DNA of 64,000 nucleotides from Nonlabens agnitus (GTDB lineage Bacteria > Bacteroidota > Bacteroidia > Flavobacteriales > Flavobacteriaceae), in contig NZ_MQUC01000003.1 in NCBI RefSeq assembly GCF_002994045.1, positions 1,464,501 to 1,528,500 of the forward strand, written 5' to 3'. The notes beneath the pieces were generated by a model. That model did not search any database, was not told the origin of the DNA, and was given only the letters and a program-made list of their open reading frames with translations. Both the position numbers and the translations under genes were made by a program. Of the stretch, positions 1 to 8,484 are shown piece by piece; positions within the stretch are counted from its first letter, which is position 1; each line of letters opens with the position of its first letter.

Positions 1-545
1 TCATTCCTGGTGGTGGTGGATCTAAGGAAATGACCTTGAGAGCTGCCAAAGGATTTGGCAAAGGTGATGTAGAGCTCAACCGCTTGAGAGAATACTTCTT
101 GACCATTGGACAGGCTAAAGTGGCAACCAGTGCCTACGAGGCTTTTGATTTAGGAATTCTGGAGCATGGAAAGGATAAAGTGGTTGTAAATGCATCACAC
201 CAGATAGCCGCTGCTAAAGCCGAAGCTAGAATGCTAGCGGATATGGGCTACACCCAACCACCACCTAACAAAAACATCAAAGTTCTTGGACAGCAAGCTT
301 TGGGTATGTTTCTAGTAGGAACAGATGCTATGGAAGCTGGTAAATACATCAGTGAACATGACAAGAAAATTGCCAATAAACTCGCCTACGTAATGGCAGG
401 TGGTAATTTAAGCCAGGCCCAAGAAGTCTCAGAACAATATCTTCTAGATCTTGAAAGAGAAGCCTTCTTGAGTTTGACAGGAGAACGCAAAACATTGGAA
501 CGCTTGCAACACATGTTGCAAAAAGGTAAACCATTGAGAAATTAA
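1..545 (+). CDS. fadN: 3-hydroxyacyl-CoA dehydrogenase / enoyl-CoA hydratase, C-terminal part (FadN type)
   Basis: Only the last 180 residues are present. The frame is open from base 3, and the residues IPGGGGSKEM run into the window, so the ATG at base 30 is internal. In this family the N-terminal part is the NAD-binding 3-hydroxyacyl-CoA dehydrogenase and the C-terminal part is a crotonase-like domain; the window holds the end of the latter (IPGGGG..KE, then helical Q/E/K-rich C-terminus). It would catalyse the hydration and second oxidation steps of fatty-acid beta-oxidation in the cytosol. Gene order fadN-fadA-fadE, as in Bacillus fadNAE, supports the call. The 3' neighbour is a four-helix-bundle ORF starting 37 bp after the stop. 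Confidence 0.85.
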   Translation, partial: IPGGGGSKEMTLRAAKGFGKGDVELNRLREYFLTIGQAKVATSAYEAFDLGILEHGKDKVVVNASHQIAAAKAEARMLADMGYTQPPPNKNIKVLGQQALGMFLVGTDAMEAGKYISEHDKKIANKLAYVMAGGNLSQAQEVSEQYLLDLEREAFLSLTGERKTLERLQHMLQKGKPLRN

Positions 546-557
546 AAAAGAATATTG

Positions 558-576
558 ATAATGGAATATAGAGTAT
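558..576. repeat. Imperfect inverted repeat, left arm, flanking first four-helix-bundle ORF
   Basis: ATAATGGAATATAGAGTAT matches, in reverse complement, the right arm at 944-962 (ATTATGGAGAATAGAAAAT) at about 14 of 19 positions. The two arms bracket the ORF at 583-939 within the fadN-fadA gap. Similar A/T-rich arms flank the second ORF of this family at 2311-2670, which suggests they are part of a cassette rather than chance. Confidence 0.5.
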
Positions 577-582
577 AGATAA

Positions 583-939
583 ATGGCTAGGCATAATTTC
601 AGGAATTTGAAGATTTGGAAGGATGGAGTTGATTTTGTTATTTCAAGTTATTCTATCACCAACAAGTTTCCTGAAAGTGAAAAGTTTAATCTCACGAGCC
701 AGTTAAATAGATGTGCAGTTTCAATACCTTCAAATATTGCCGAAGGTTCTGCAAAAGCAACTGATAAACATTTTAAGACCTATCTAGAAACTAGTTTGGG
801 TTCTGCTTTTGAATGGGAAACGCAATTTATTGTTGCATTTAAGTTGAATTACGTTTCAGAAGAAATATTTAATCAAAACATAGAAGAAATTAAAAAATTA
901 CAGAGAATGATTGGAGCATTTATAGATAGGCTAACATGA
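583..939 (+). CDS. Four helix bundle protein (S23 / 23S rRNA IVP family)
   Basis: 118 residues, the normal length for the TIGR02436/PF05635 family (four-helix-bundle proteins first seen as ORFs in 23S rRNA intervening sequences). Family hallmarks are visible: F.NLKIWKDG near the start, then Q.NRCAVSIPSNIAEGSA, then alternating amphipathic helices. The biochemical role is not known; relatives form pentameric barrels that bind nucleic acid in some systems. It lies in the 434-bp gap between fadN and fadA, in the same direction, and would be co-transcribed with them although it has no evident role in beta-oxidation. Imperfect inverted repeats at 558-576 and 944-962 bracket it. It is only distantly similar to the second copy at 2311, so it is not a recent duplicate. 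Confidence 0.9.
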   Translation: MARHNFRNLKIWKDGVDFVISSYSITNKFPESEKFNLTSQLNRCAVSIPSNIAEGSAKATDKHFKTYLETSLGSAFEWETQFIVAFKLNYVSEEIFNQNIEEIKKLQRMIGAFIDRLT

Positions 940-943
940 GTCC

Positions 944-962
944 ATTTTCTATTCTCCATAAT
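944..962. repeat. Imperfect inverted repeat, right arm, flanking first four-helix-bundle ORF
   Basis: Pairs with 558-576. It begins 5 bp after the stop of the four-helix-bundle ORF and ends 17 bp before the fadA start, so the ORF plus both arms almost exactly fills the gap in the operon. Confidence 0.5.
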
Positions 963-979
963 CTTTAATCCTGAAAAGA

Positions 980-2173
980 ATGAGTAAAACAGCATATATA
1001 GTAGCCGCAAAGAGAACCGCGGTAGGAAAATCTGGTAGAGGCGTCTTTAGGTTCAAAAGACCTGATGAACTCGCTGCAGAAACCATTCAAGGAATGTTGA
1101 AAGATCTTCCTGATTTTGATAAAGGCCGTATTGATGATATGATCATTGGTAACGCAATGCCTGAAGCTGAACAAGGTTTGAACATGGCGCGCCAAATCTC
1201 ACTTTTGGCATTGGATCGAGTTGACGTTCCTGGAACCACTATAAATAGATGGTGTGCCTCAGGTCTGGACGCGATAGGTGCAGCCGTAGCAAGAATACAG
1301 TCAGGAATGGCAGAATGCATCGTTGCTGGTGGTGTAGAAAGTATGAGTTACGTTCCCATGGGTGGTTACAAACCAACTCCAGATTACAAACTGGCCAAAC
1401 AAGGTCATGAAGATTACTATTGGGGAATGGGTCTTACTGCCGAGGAAGTCGCTAACGAATACAACGTTTCTCGTGAGGAGCAAGATCAATTTGCATACGA
1501 GTCTCAAATGAAGGCTTTAAAAGCTCAAGAAGAAAACCGTTTCCAGGATCAGATTGTACCTATCGAGGTTGAAGAAGTCTATCTAGATGAGAATGGTAAG
1601 AAACAAACCAGAACCTACACGGTAACTAAGGATGAAGGTCCGCGTAAGGGAACAAACGTAGAAGCCCTGTCAAAATTGAGACCTGTATTTGCCGCTGGCG
1701 GTAGCGTTACAGCTGGTAATTCATCACAGACCAGTGATGGTGCAGCTTTTACGCTGGTGATGAGTGAAGAGATGGTGAACGAACTAGGTATCAAACCTAT
1801 TGCCAAAATGGTAAGTTTTGCCGTTGCAGCCGTTGAACCACGTGTGATGGGAATTGCTCCCATAGTTGCGATACCTAAAGCTTTAAAGCAAGCCGGTCTT
1901 AAAAAAGAAGACATGGCATTGATCGAGTTGAACGAGGCTTTTGCGAGTCAGTCCGTAGCTGTCGTGCGTGAGTTGGATCTTAACAAAGATATCGTCAACG
2001 TCAATGGTGGTGCGATCGCATTGGGTCACCCACTAGGATGTACTGGCGCAAAATTATCAGTGCAGATTTTTGATGAAATGCGCAAGCGTGGCCATCAAGG
2101 CAAGCACTGTATGGTGACTATGTGCGTGGGAACCGGACAAGGAGCCGCTGGAATATTTGAATTTTTGAATTAA
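980..2173 (+). CDS. fadA: Acetyl-CoA C-acyltransferase (3-ketoacyl-CoA thiolase)
   Basis: 397 residues, full length for a type I thiolase. It performs the thiolytic cleavage that ends each beta-oxidation round, releasing acetyl-CoA. The nucleophilic cysteine lies in INRWCASGLDAIG (Cys92), the catalytic His in GGAIALGHPLGCTG (His350) and the second acid/base cysteine in MCVGTGQGAAG (Cys382). The start is the ATG at 980, giving the usual SKTAYIVAAKRTAVG N-terminus. It sits between fadN and fadE, separated from each by a four-helix-bundle ORF. All three enzymes are on the same strand and there is no terminator between them, so one operon is likely. Confidence 0.95.
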   Translation: MSKTAYIVAAKRTAVGKSGRGVFRFKRPDELAAETIQGMLKDLPDFDKGRIDDMIIGNAMPEAEQGLNMARQISLLALDRVDVPGTTINRWCASGLDAIGAAVARIQSGMAECIVAGGVESMSYVPMGGYKPTPDYKLAKQGHEDYYWGMGLTAEEVANEYNVSREEQDQFAYESQMKALKAQEENRFQDQIVPIEVEEVYLDENGKKQTRTYTVTKDEGPRKGTNVEALSKLRPVFAAGGSVTAGNSSQTSDGAAFTLVMSEEMVNELGIKPIAKMVSFAVAAVEPRVMGIAPIVAIPKALKQAGLKKEDMALIELNEAFASQSVAVVRELDLNKDIVNVNGGAIALGHPLGCTGAKLSVQIFDEMRKRGHQGKHCMVTMCVGTGQGAAGIFEFLN

Positions 2174-2178
2174 AGAAA

Positions 2179-2212
2179 TTAGTAGTTAGACCGCTTTGCT
2201 TTCAGTACTTAG
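2179..2212. repeat. Imperfect inverted repeat, left arm, flanking second four-helix-bundle ORF
   Basis: Contains TTAGTAGTTAG, then GCTTTGCTTTCAGTACTTAG. The reverse complement of 2667-2716 has the same blocks in the same order (TTAGTATTTAGTA, then GCTTGCTTTTAGTAATTAG) with a few extra bases between them. It starts 5 bp after the fadA stop. Confidence 0.5.
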
Positions 2213-2272
2213 ATTGACAGCTTTTTTAATGAAAGAAGAGATTGGTTTCAAATAAAAGTTTTTTGTGTGTTT

Positions 2273-2288
2273 CGCTTTCGCGAAAGCG
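2273..2288. repeat. Iterated palindrome CGCTTTCGCGAAAGCG (copy 1)
   Basis: Perfect 16-bp palindrome, intergenic, 22 bp before the second four-helix-bundle ORF and inside its flanking repeats. Confidence 0.95.
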
Positions 2289-2310
2289 TGCTAATGATAA
2301 TTGAAACATC

Positions 2311-2670
2311 ATGCATCAATTTGAGAAACTTAAGATTTGGCAGAAAGCGATGGATCTTGTTCTTGATGTGTATAAAGCTACAGAGCAATTTCCTAAAGAA
2401 GAAAAATATGGTTTGATCTCACAAATGCGAAGAAGTGCCGTCTCAATTCCGTCAAATATTGCTGAAGGTTCTGGACGCAACAGTAACCAACAGTTTAATT
2501 ATTTTCTAGCTATCGCATCAGGCAGCACGTCAGAATTAATCACTCAAACGTTTCTGTCCGAAAAATTGAAATTAATCAATGAAGAAACCGCAGGAAATAT
2601 CGTTGATCAATGCGTTGAGATTAGTAAAATGAATATAGCACTACAAAAATCACTAAGTAAAAAAGTCTAA
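2311..2670 (+). CDS. Four helix bundle protein (S23 / 23S rRNA IVP family), second copy
   Basis: 119 residues with the family signature: FEKLKIWQKAMDL at the start and SQMRRSAVSIPSNIAEGSGR in the middle. It shares the SIPSNIAEG core with the copy at 583 but little else, so the two came separately or diverged long ago. It fills the fadA-fadE gap in the operon direction. On both sides are A/T-rich arms with TAGTA(T/G)TTAG units in inverted orientation (2179-2212 and 2667-2716), and the iterated palindrome lies just upstream. No reverse transcriptase or template repeat is nearby, so it is not an Avd subunit of a diversity-generating retroelement here. Function unknown. Confidence 0.9.
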   Translation: MHQFEKLKIWQKAMDLVLDVYKATEQFPKEEKYGLISQMRRSAVSIPSNIAEGSGRNSNQQFNYFLAIASGSTSELITQTFLSEKLKLINEETAGNIVDQCVEISKMNIALQKSLSKKV

Positions 2671-2716
2671 TTACTAAAAGCAAGCTAGGCTTGCATACTA
2701 AATACTAAATACTATT
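2667..2716. repeat. Right arm with three 7-bp direct repeats and a GCAAGC hairpin
   Basis: Starts at the stop of the four-helix-bundle ORF and runs to the base before the fadE ATG. It holds the hairpin GCAAGC-TAG-GCTTGC and three tandem ACTAAAT-type heptamers. Its reverse complement resembles 2179-2212. Because it abuts the fadE start codon, the ribosome-binding region of fadE is supplied by the repeat. Confidence 0.5.
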
Positions 2717-4525
2717 ATGAGTACAGAAACAGCAGAAAAGAAAATGATCCGCGGTGGTCAGTTTATAGTAACAGAAACAGCCGCAGAAGATGTGTTCACT
2801 CCTGAAGATTTCACGGAAGAACAACAGATGATGAAGGAATCTGTCCGCGAGTTTGTGGACAAGGAAATTGTACCTCACAAAGAACGTTTTGAAAAGAAAG
2901 ACTACGCACTGACTGAAGAAGTCATGCGCAAAGCTGGAGAAATGGGCTTTTTAGGTATCGCGGTACCAGAAGAATACGACGGTCTAGGAATGGGATTTGT
3001 CTCTACGATGTTAGTCTGTGACTACATCTCTGGAGCCACTGGTTCTATCGCTACTGCTTTTGGTGCGCATACAGGAATTGGAACGATGCCGATTACTTTG
3101 TACGGAACCGAAGAGCAAAAGAAAAAATACGTTCCTAAACTTGCAACTGGTGAGTGGTTTGGAGCTTATTGTTTGACCGAGCCTGGCGCAGGATCTGATG
3201 CCAACTCTGGTAAAACCAAAGCAGAACTTACCGAAGACGGTAAACACTACAAGATCAACGGTCAAAAAATGTGGATCTCTAATGCTGGTTTTTGTAATGT
3301 ATTTGTGGTTTTCGCACGTATGGGCGATGATAAAAACATCACTGGATTTATCGTAGAAAACGACCCTAGCAATGGAATTTCTATGGGTGAGGAAGAGCAC
3401 AAACTCGGTATTCACTCCTCTTCTACTCGTCAAGTATTTTTCAACGATACGTTAGTACCTGTGGAAAATATGTTGGCCGGTCAAGGTGAAGGTTTCAAAA
3501 TCGCCATGAACGCCTTGAACGTAGGTCGTATCAAGTTAGCAGCAGCATGTCTGGATGCACAACGTCGTGTGATCTCGCTAGCTACACAGTATGCTAACGA
3601 TCGTGAGCAGTTCAATACTCCTATTGCAAAGTTTGGTGCGATACGCAAGAAAATTGCAGATATGGCCTCCAACGCTTATGTGGGTGAAAGTGCTTCGTAC
3701 CGTGCGGCTAAAGACATTGAAAACAGAATCCATGCAAGACAAGAAGCTGGAGAAACATTTGCTCAGTCAGAATTGAAAGGTGTTGAAGAGTTTGCTATTG
3801 AATGTTCTATTCTTAAAGTAGCCGTTTCTGAAGATATGCAGGAATGTAGCGATGAAGGAATCCAGATCTATGGTGGTATGGGCTTTAGTGCAGATGCCCC
3901 TATGGAGGCTGCCTGGAGAGATGCACGTATCTCAAGAATCTACGAAGGAACTAATGAGATCAACCGCATGCTAGCTGTTGGAATGTTAGTGAAGAAAGCT
4001 ATGAAAGGTCACGTGAACCTACTAGAGCCAGCAATGGCGGTAGGTCAGGAATTGACTTCTATCCCATCATTTGATACGCCAGATTACTCTCAGCTTTTTG
4101 CTGAAGAGAAAGAAATGCTGGCCAAACTCAAGAATGTATTCTTGATGGTAGCTGGTAGCGCTGTTCAAAAATTAGGAACCGAATTGGAAAAGCACCAGCA
4201 ATTATTGCTAGCAGCATCTGATATATTGATCGAGATCTATATGGCAGAAAGTGCGATCCTAAGAACAGAGAAAAACGCAAACCGCTATGGTGAAGATTCT
4301 CAAAAAGAGCAGATCGCGATGTCTAAGCTATACTTGTACAAAGCTTCCAAGATCATCCAGGCAAAAGCTGAAGAAGGAATTGCAAGCTTTGCTGAAGGTG
4401 ATGAACAACGCATGATGTTGATGGGCTTAAAACGTTTCACTAAGTACGCTAACTTGCCTAACGTGATCGAGTTGAGAAACACGATCGCAGACAAAGTCAC
4501 TGAAGAAAATAAGTACCCTTTCTAG
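2717..4525 (+). CDS. fadE: Acyl-CoA dehydrogenase, long form
   Basis: 602 residues: the usual ~380-residue acyl-CoA dehydrogenase fold plus a C-terminal extension of ~170 residues, as in the FadE of fadNAE operons. It is the FAD enzyme for the first step of beta-oxidation and passes electrons to electron-transfer flavoprotein. Visible signatures are CLTEPGAGSDANSGKTKA in the middle domain and RIYEGTNEINRML, whose Glu410 is the expected catalytic base. The ATG at 2717 follows immediately on the repeat that trails the preceding ORF. A strong intrinsic terminator 26 bp after the stop closes the operon. Confidence 0.95.
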   Translation: MSTETAEKKMIRGGQFIVTETAAEDVFTPEDFTEEQQMMKESVREFVDKEIVPHKERFEKKDYALTEEVMRKAGEMGFLGIAVPEEYDGLGMGFVSTMLVCDYISGATGSIATAFGAHTGIGTMPITLYGTEEQKKKYVPKLATGEWFGAYCLTEPGAGSDANSGKTKAELTEDGKHYKINGQKMWISNAGFCNVFVVFARMGDDKNITGFIVENDPSNGISMGEEEHKLGIHSSSTRQVFFNDTLVPVENMLAGQGEGFKIAMNALNVGRIKLAAACLDAQRRVISLATQYANDREQFNTPIAKFGAIRKKIADMASNAYVGESASYRAAKDIENRIHARQEAGETFAQSELKGVEEFAIECSILKVAVSEDMQECSDEGIQIYGGMGFSADAPMEAAWRDARISRIYEGTNEINRMLAVGMLVKKAMKGHVNLLEPAMAVGQELTSIPSFDTPDYSQLFAEEKEMLAKLKNVFLMVAGSAVQKLGTELEKHQQLLLAASDILIEIYMAESAILRTEKNANRYGEDSQKEQIAMSKLYLYKASKIIQAKAEEGIASFAEGDEQRMMLMGLKRFTKYANLPNVIELRNTIADKVTEENKYPF

Positions 4526-4550
4526 GAAACTAAAACGTAGATTGATAAAA

Positions 4551-4579
4551 TGCCTTGAATTTCTTCAAGGCATTTTTTT
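4551..4579 (+). terminator. Intrinsic terminator after fadE
   Basis: A 9-bp stem (TGCCTTGAA / TTCAAGGCA) with a 4-nt loop is followed by seven T residues. It ends the fad operon. Confidence 0.9.
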
Positions 4580-4665
4580 ATAGTCATCTTTTTTTAAATT
4601 TTGAAAGTAGAATCTCAACTATAACAAGTGGTAAACTATTTATGTTGCATGGGAATCCTGTAAAC

Positions 4666-4803
4666 CAGTATCGAGCGATAGTCGAGATATGGTTTTACTA
4701 GAATAACGACAATCATAAATCGCTCCTTCTCGACTATCGCGTTATGCTGCTTTCTTTATTCAAATAATTTCATAACTCCAGTTTCGAGCGGCAATTGAGA
4801 AGA
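4666..4803. repeat. Cluster of three TCGAGCG...TCGAGA interspersed repeats
   Basis: Three copies of one motif: 4666-4688 (CAGTATCGAGCGATAGTCGA), 4724-4740 in the opposite orientation (CTTCTCGACTATCGCG), and 4779-4803 (CAGTTTCGAGCGGCAATTGA). The same family recurs inside icmF at 34987-35012. The gap 4580-4864 holds no gene besides these repeats and one iterated palindrome. Confidence 0.65.
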
Positions 4804-4834
4804 GGATTTTTGTAAAAATGTTGTTAGATTATTT

Positions 4835-4850
4835 CGCTTTCGCGAAAGCG
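4835..4850. repeat. Iterated palindrome CGCTTTCGCGAAAGCG (copy 2)
   Basis: Perfect copy, intergenic, 14 bp beyond the 3' end of the minus-strand outer-membrane barrel gene. Confidence 0.95.
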
Positions 4851-4864
4851 GAACTATTCAAATT

Positions 4865-7546
4865 CTACAAAGAGTAATTAAGCCCTATAGTAAACTGTCG
4901 TGGTCGCAGAGAAAACTGAGATTGACTGATGAAGTTGGAGCTATTTTGAACTGTAGTAAAAAAATCCTCGTTAAAAATATTGTTCATTGAGGCTCTTAGA
5001 AATAGTTTTTTGTTCGGCTTGTAGTAGTAGGAAATATTGGTCAAAGTATTGTTGTTCGTGACATCATTTGTAGATGTTGTGGAGCTTACCGATTCAAGTC
5101 CTACATTGAGTCGAGATTTTGAACTAGTGTAGAAATCGAGCTCCAGTTTATGCTTTAAAAACAAATTTGTATTTCTAAGGTTTGTCACTTTTGAAATTCC
5201 ATAATTAAAACCACCATTGTAAGTGATGCCGTACCAAGTATTGTTATCTAACCCTAACTCCAGATTAATCGAATGGTTCGTATTCTTAAATTCCTGGGCA
5301 TTGCCGTTAAAGAACTGTTCTCCTTCAAAATAACTAAAGGAATATCGCAAGTCCGTACGCAGGATTCTAAAGAATCTTTTAGTAAAATTACTTGAATTGG
5401 AAAACGATGTGGAATTATTCTCACGTTCAATGGCAATAGTTTGTATAAGACCATTTTTATCAATATTGCTACTAAAGGTAAAGTCTGAAGTATTATCGTT
5501 GAATCTAGTGGCGTTATTAAAGAAAAAGCCAGATAAGATATCGTCATAGTTGATAAAGAACATGGCGCTGGTAGCTCTTGTAACATTAATGGCGTCTGGA
5601 TTCCTACCTAGAGAGGTGAAATCGCGTAACGCAATACCATTGTATAATTGAGAAAACCTAGAAGTGCTCAAATTGCGTGATCCAGAAAGCGAAAAATTCC
5701 ATTTATAACTCAATTTATAGGACAGGCTTGCGCTGGGTTCAAAAAACAGATAATCTTCTTTTTGGTTGAGATCTGTTTGCAGGAGTTCTTCTTTGTCAAG
5801 ATACAGATAAGAAATCTGTGGTGTCACTCTTAATTTAAACCTACCTATTTGATAGCTGCTCTTCAATGAAGTTGACGACTCTAGTTGATTCAGTTCAAAA
5901 TCACTTGCAAAGGGAAAACTGGATTGAGAACGGTTGTTATTTGTAGACTGTTGAAATAAGTCACTCTGTAAATTCTCTGAGCTCCAACGAAGGCGTTGCT
6001 TTGCTTCCCATTTTGTTTTGCCTATAAGAAATGTAAATCCAGAATATCCACCTATATTAAAACGTTTTGTCTCAATATTTTGAGTGGTTACGTCTGGATT
6101 GATGACACTGGGAATCTGATCTGTAAAAACTGCAGGTGTGGTAAAACTTGTTTCTTTAGATTCTGAAAATTCAATAAGGAAGCCATTGTTCAAGACCTGC
6201 TCACCTATGGTTGTTTTAAACTCCAGCAAGTCAGAAAGTCTGGTGGTACTACGATCGTAGGAATAATCAATTGTTTCTCCATTCTGGATATTACTGGATA
6301 ATCCATCTGTGCGTTCTGTGCTTAGTTTTATCTTATTATTGAGGTACAATCGATCTTTATTGATTTCTTGTACCAACCCTAAATAAAATAGTTCTTCCTG
6401 CAACTTATTTCTGGTCTGGCGGTTGACTTGCGTGCTGTCGTTATCGAAGAAATAGGTAGCATTTGAAAAGCGATCAATCTGATTATCACCTTTATTATAG
6501 GTTGTACCTGCTTTAAAGATCGCTTGGTCACTGCTTTTGATTAAAGCATCGTTTGTTATGGAAAATGATTCATTATCCAGCCAGTAGGAATCTGATATTG
6601 ACGTACCGTTCGTATTAGGTTCAGTGAGAATATCAACATCTGGCAGCTCTAATGTCGATAGATCTGCATTTCCCTGGGTTAGGTTAGTTCCATTACTTGC
6701 AAGGGATTTACCTATATTGTTGATTTTAACGCTTGCAATATCCTGAAAGTTGTCTTCAATATATATGGGCGTACCTTCTGCAAGACCCGTTAGAAACGGT
6801 ACACCAGCATCTGCCTTGGTACTGCCAAAAACCAGACTGCGATCTTTCTTGATTTTTAGATTGAAGGCTACATCGTCACTTTCCGTTCGCCCTTTATCTA
6901 TACGTGCGTGATTATGTTTTTTCATAATGTCAATATCCTCTACTGCATCTGCTGGAATGCCGCGTGTAGCAATGTTATAGCGACCTTCCAACAAGTCAAC
7001 GCCATTAAGATACAAATAGCTTATGGCCTTATCTTTATACTTGATCTGTCCACTATCAGAAATTTCTACACCAGGAATGCGTGCGATCACTTCTTCAATC
7101 GTATAATCCTTTTCTTTTTTAAGGCCTTCTACATTATAGGTTATGGTATCGCCTTTAACCTCAATAGTTCTTTTTGCTTTTAGTTGAACCTCTTTAAGTT
7201 GGTTTTCTTGTTTTTCAAGAATCACCGTGATGTTTTGAGAAACAGCTTTAAAGTGCAGTTGCTTTCTTGCGTGTTCTAGATGCCGGATTGTAATCCATAT
7301 AGAATCCTGCGGACTTGCCTGTTTTAATTTTAGCAAAAAAACACCATTATCTGCGCTAGTCGTATATCCCAACACATTGTTTTCATCCCTATCGCTAGAG
7401 GCGATGATGGTGGCAAAGGCTACTGGTTCCTTCAAGGAATCTTTTAGGGTTCCTTTGATTTCAAATTGCTGCGCATTACTGGCCATCGTAAAACACCACA
7501 GGATGATTAAAAATAAGCTTTTGAAAAATGGTGATGTATTAGACAA
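4865..7546 (-). CDS. TonB-dependent-receptor-like outer-membrane beta-barrel protein with carboxypeptidase-regulatory N-domain
   Basis: 893 residues. A signal peptide (LFLIILWCFTMASNAQ) is followed by a carboxypeptidase-D-regulatory-like beta-sandwich (~residues 27-110, FEIKGTLKDSLKEPVAFATI). A plug-like region follows (VEVKGDTITYNVEGL, IEEVIARIPGVEISDSGQIKYKD), then a long, polar, Ser/Asn-rich barrel ending in FTIGLNYSL. It belongs to the Bacteroidota receptor-like proteins that lack a clear TonB box, and the transported substrate cannot be told. The only start that keeps the signal peptide is TTG at 7546. It lies downstream of three GLPGLI-family genes on the same strand, a frequent pairing in this phylum, but a terminator at 7581-7610 separates them. 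Confidence 0.8.
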   Translation of the reverse strand: MSNTSPFFKSLFLIILWCFTMASNAQQFEIKGTLKDSLKEPVAFATIIASSDRDENNVLGYTTSADNGVFLLKLKQASPQDSIWITIRHLEHARKQLHFKAVSQNITVILEKQENQLKEVQLKAKRTIEVKGDTITYNVEGLKKEKDYTIEEVIARIPGVEISDSGQIKYKDKAISYLYLNGVDLLEGRYNIATRGIPADAVEDIDIMKKHNHARIDKGRTESDDVAFNLKIKKDRSLVFGSTKADAGVPFLTGLAEGTPIYIEDNFQDIASVKINNIGKSLASNGTNLTQGNADLSTLELPDVDILTEPNTNGTSISDSYWLDNESFSITNDALIKSSDQAIFKAGTTYNKGDNQIDRFSNATYFFDNDSTQVNRQTRNKLQEELFYLGLVQEINKDRLYLNNKIKLSTERTDGLSSNIQNGETIDYSYDRSTTRLSDLLEFKTTIGEQVLNNGFLIEFSESKETSFTTPAVFTDQIPSVINPDVTTQNIETKRFNIGGYSGFTFLIGKTKWEAKQRLRWSSENLQSDLFQQSTNNNRSQSSFPFASDFELNQLESSTSLKSSYQIGRFKLRVTPQISYLYLDKEELLQTDLNQKEDYLFFEPSASLSYKLSYKWNFSLSGSRNLSTSRFSQLYNGIALRDFTSLGRNPDAINVTRATSAMFFINYDDILSGFFFNNATRFNDNTSDFTFSSNIDKNGLIQTIAIERENNSTSFSNSSNFTKRFFRILRTDLRYSFSYFEGEQFFNGNAQEFKNTNHSINLELGLDNNTWYGITYNGGFNYGISKVTNLRNTNLFLKHKLELDFYTSSKSRLNVGLESVSSTTSTNDVTNNNTLTNISYYYKPNKKLFLRASMNNIFNEDFFTTVQNSSNFISQSQFSLRPRQFTIGLNYSL

Positions 7547-7580
7547 TGAAAGTTTGGTGCTTTTTGGTTGTACAATATAA

Positions 7581-7610
7581 AAAGAGTCAATGGGTTTCCA
7601 TTGACTCTTT
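7581..7610 (-). terminator. Intrinsic terminator, minus strand, after GLPGLI gene
   Basis: A 13-bp perfect stem (AAAGAGTCAATGG / CCATTGACTCTTT) around a 4-nt loop. On the minus strand it runs into a T-rich tract. It lies between the GLPGLI gene ending at 7643 and the barrel gene starting at 7546. Confidence 0.8.
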
Positions 7611-7642
7611 TGTAATTTGAATAAGCTTGCCTTTTTGAAAAT

Positions 7643-8467
7643 TTACTTGTGATGGTCAATTTCAATAGGGTTTACGTCAGAAGATCCAATTGTGCTATCG
7701 GTTACTCTTCGCATTGTCTGATCTGCTTCTCCATCTACCCTTTCAATTATAGTTTTGGAGCCCGTACTGCCTATGTTTAATTTTTCACTCAAGCTAAGTT
7801 CATCATAACTTTGTTTATATTTATTAAACTCTTTACGTTCCATTATAATTCTCTGATCCTCTGGTTTGTAATGATTGAATTTATAAATCCTATCTATGTC
7901 ACGCTTGCGCATTTTAAAAAACTCAAAATCGTATGAGTTGGTTGAATCTGTAATTTTCATAATTAAGCCTGGTAGGCCTTTAAATTTATAAGGACCAGCA
8001 TTCACAGGGATTTCAAGAGTGTACCAAGCTTCCCATTTGCGACCACCATAATTTACTATCGCATTTTTACACTGAAAGCCCTTTATTTCTTTATTCTTAT
8101 TACCTAATTGCCATTTTAAGTTAATAGATTCAGAATATTGATATTCCTCACTACCCACTTTTTCATTAAAAACTAGGTTCTTATCGTCGAATAAAATTGA
8201 AAATTTGTTAAAAGAAAAATACTCATTAGTATTTGTAGGAATTGCTATATTTTTTTCTCTTAACGTATCAGATTCTCTCTCATTATAAGTTTGAAATATA
8301 GATTTATCATCTTTCACAAGCAAATTAAAATATTCTTTCAAACTGTTAGACTGAGAATGTCTATCATTAAAAGTTAACAGGTACGCTACACTAATGGATG
8401 TTTGATCAGAATTTTGACCAAAAATAAATGTTGTACATAAAAACGAAAATACTAACAAGTATTTCAT
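7643..8467 (-). CDS. GLPGLI family protein
   Basis: 274 residues from the ATG at 8467; the nine bases upstream begin with TTG and are not needed. A signal peptide (MKYLLVFSFLCTTFIFG) gives periplasmic or surface export. The family motif is intact: YGGRKWEAWYTLEIPVNAGPYKFKGLPGLIMKI. GLPGLI (TIGR01200) proteins are found almost only in Bacteroidota and have no assigned function. Two conserved cysteines are not evident; one Cys (GFQCKNA) precedes the YGGR motif as in the paralogues. It is the last intact member of a tandem group of three. Confidence 0.9.
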   Translation of the reverse strand: MKYLLVFSFLCTTFIFGQNSDQTSISVAYLLTFNDRHSQSNSLKEYFNLLVKDDKSIFQTYNERESDTLREKNIAIPTNTNEYFSFNKFSILFDDKNLVFNEKVGSEEYQYSESINLKWQLGNKNKEIKGFQCKNAIVNYGGRKWEAWYTLEIPVNAGPYKFKGLPGLIMKITDSTNSYDFEFFKMRKRDIDRIYKFNHYKPEDQRIIMERKEFNKYKQSYDELSLSEKLNIGSTGSKTIIERVDGEADQTMRRVTDSTIGSSDVNPIEIDHHK

Positions 8468-8484
8468 AAAAAACAATTTAATTA

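Noticed and set aside
583..2670. Avd-like role in a diversity-generating retroelement for the four-helix-bundle ORFs
   Set aside because: No reverse transcriptase, template repeat or variable repeat is in the window, and the sequences fit general S23/IVP proteins.
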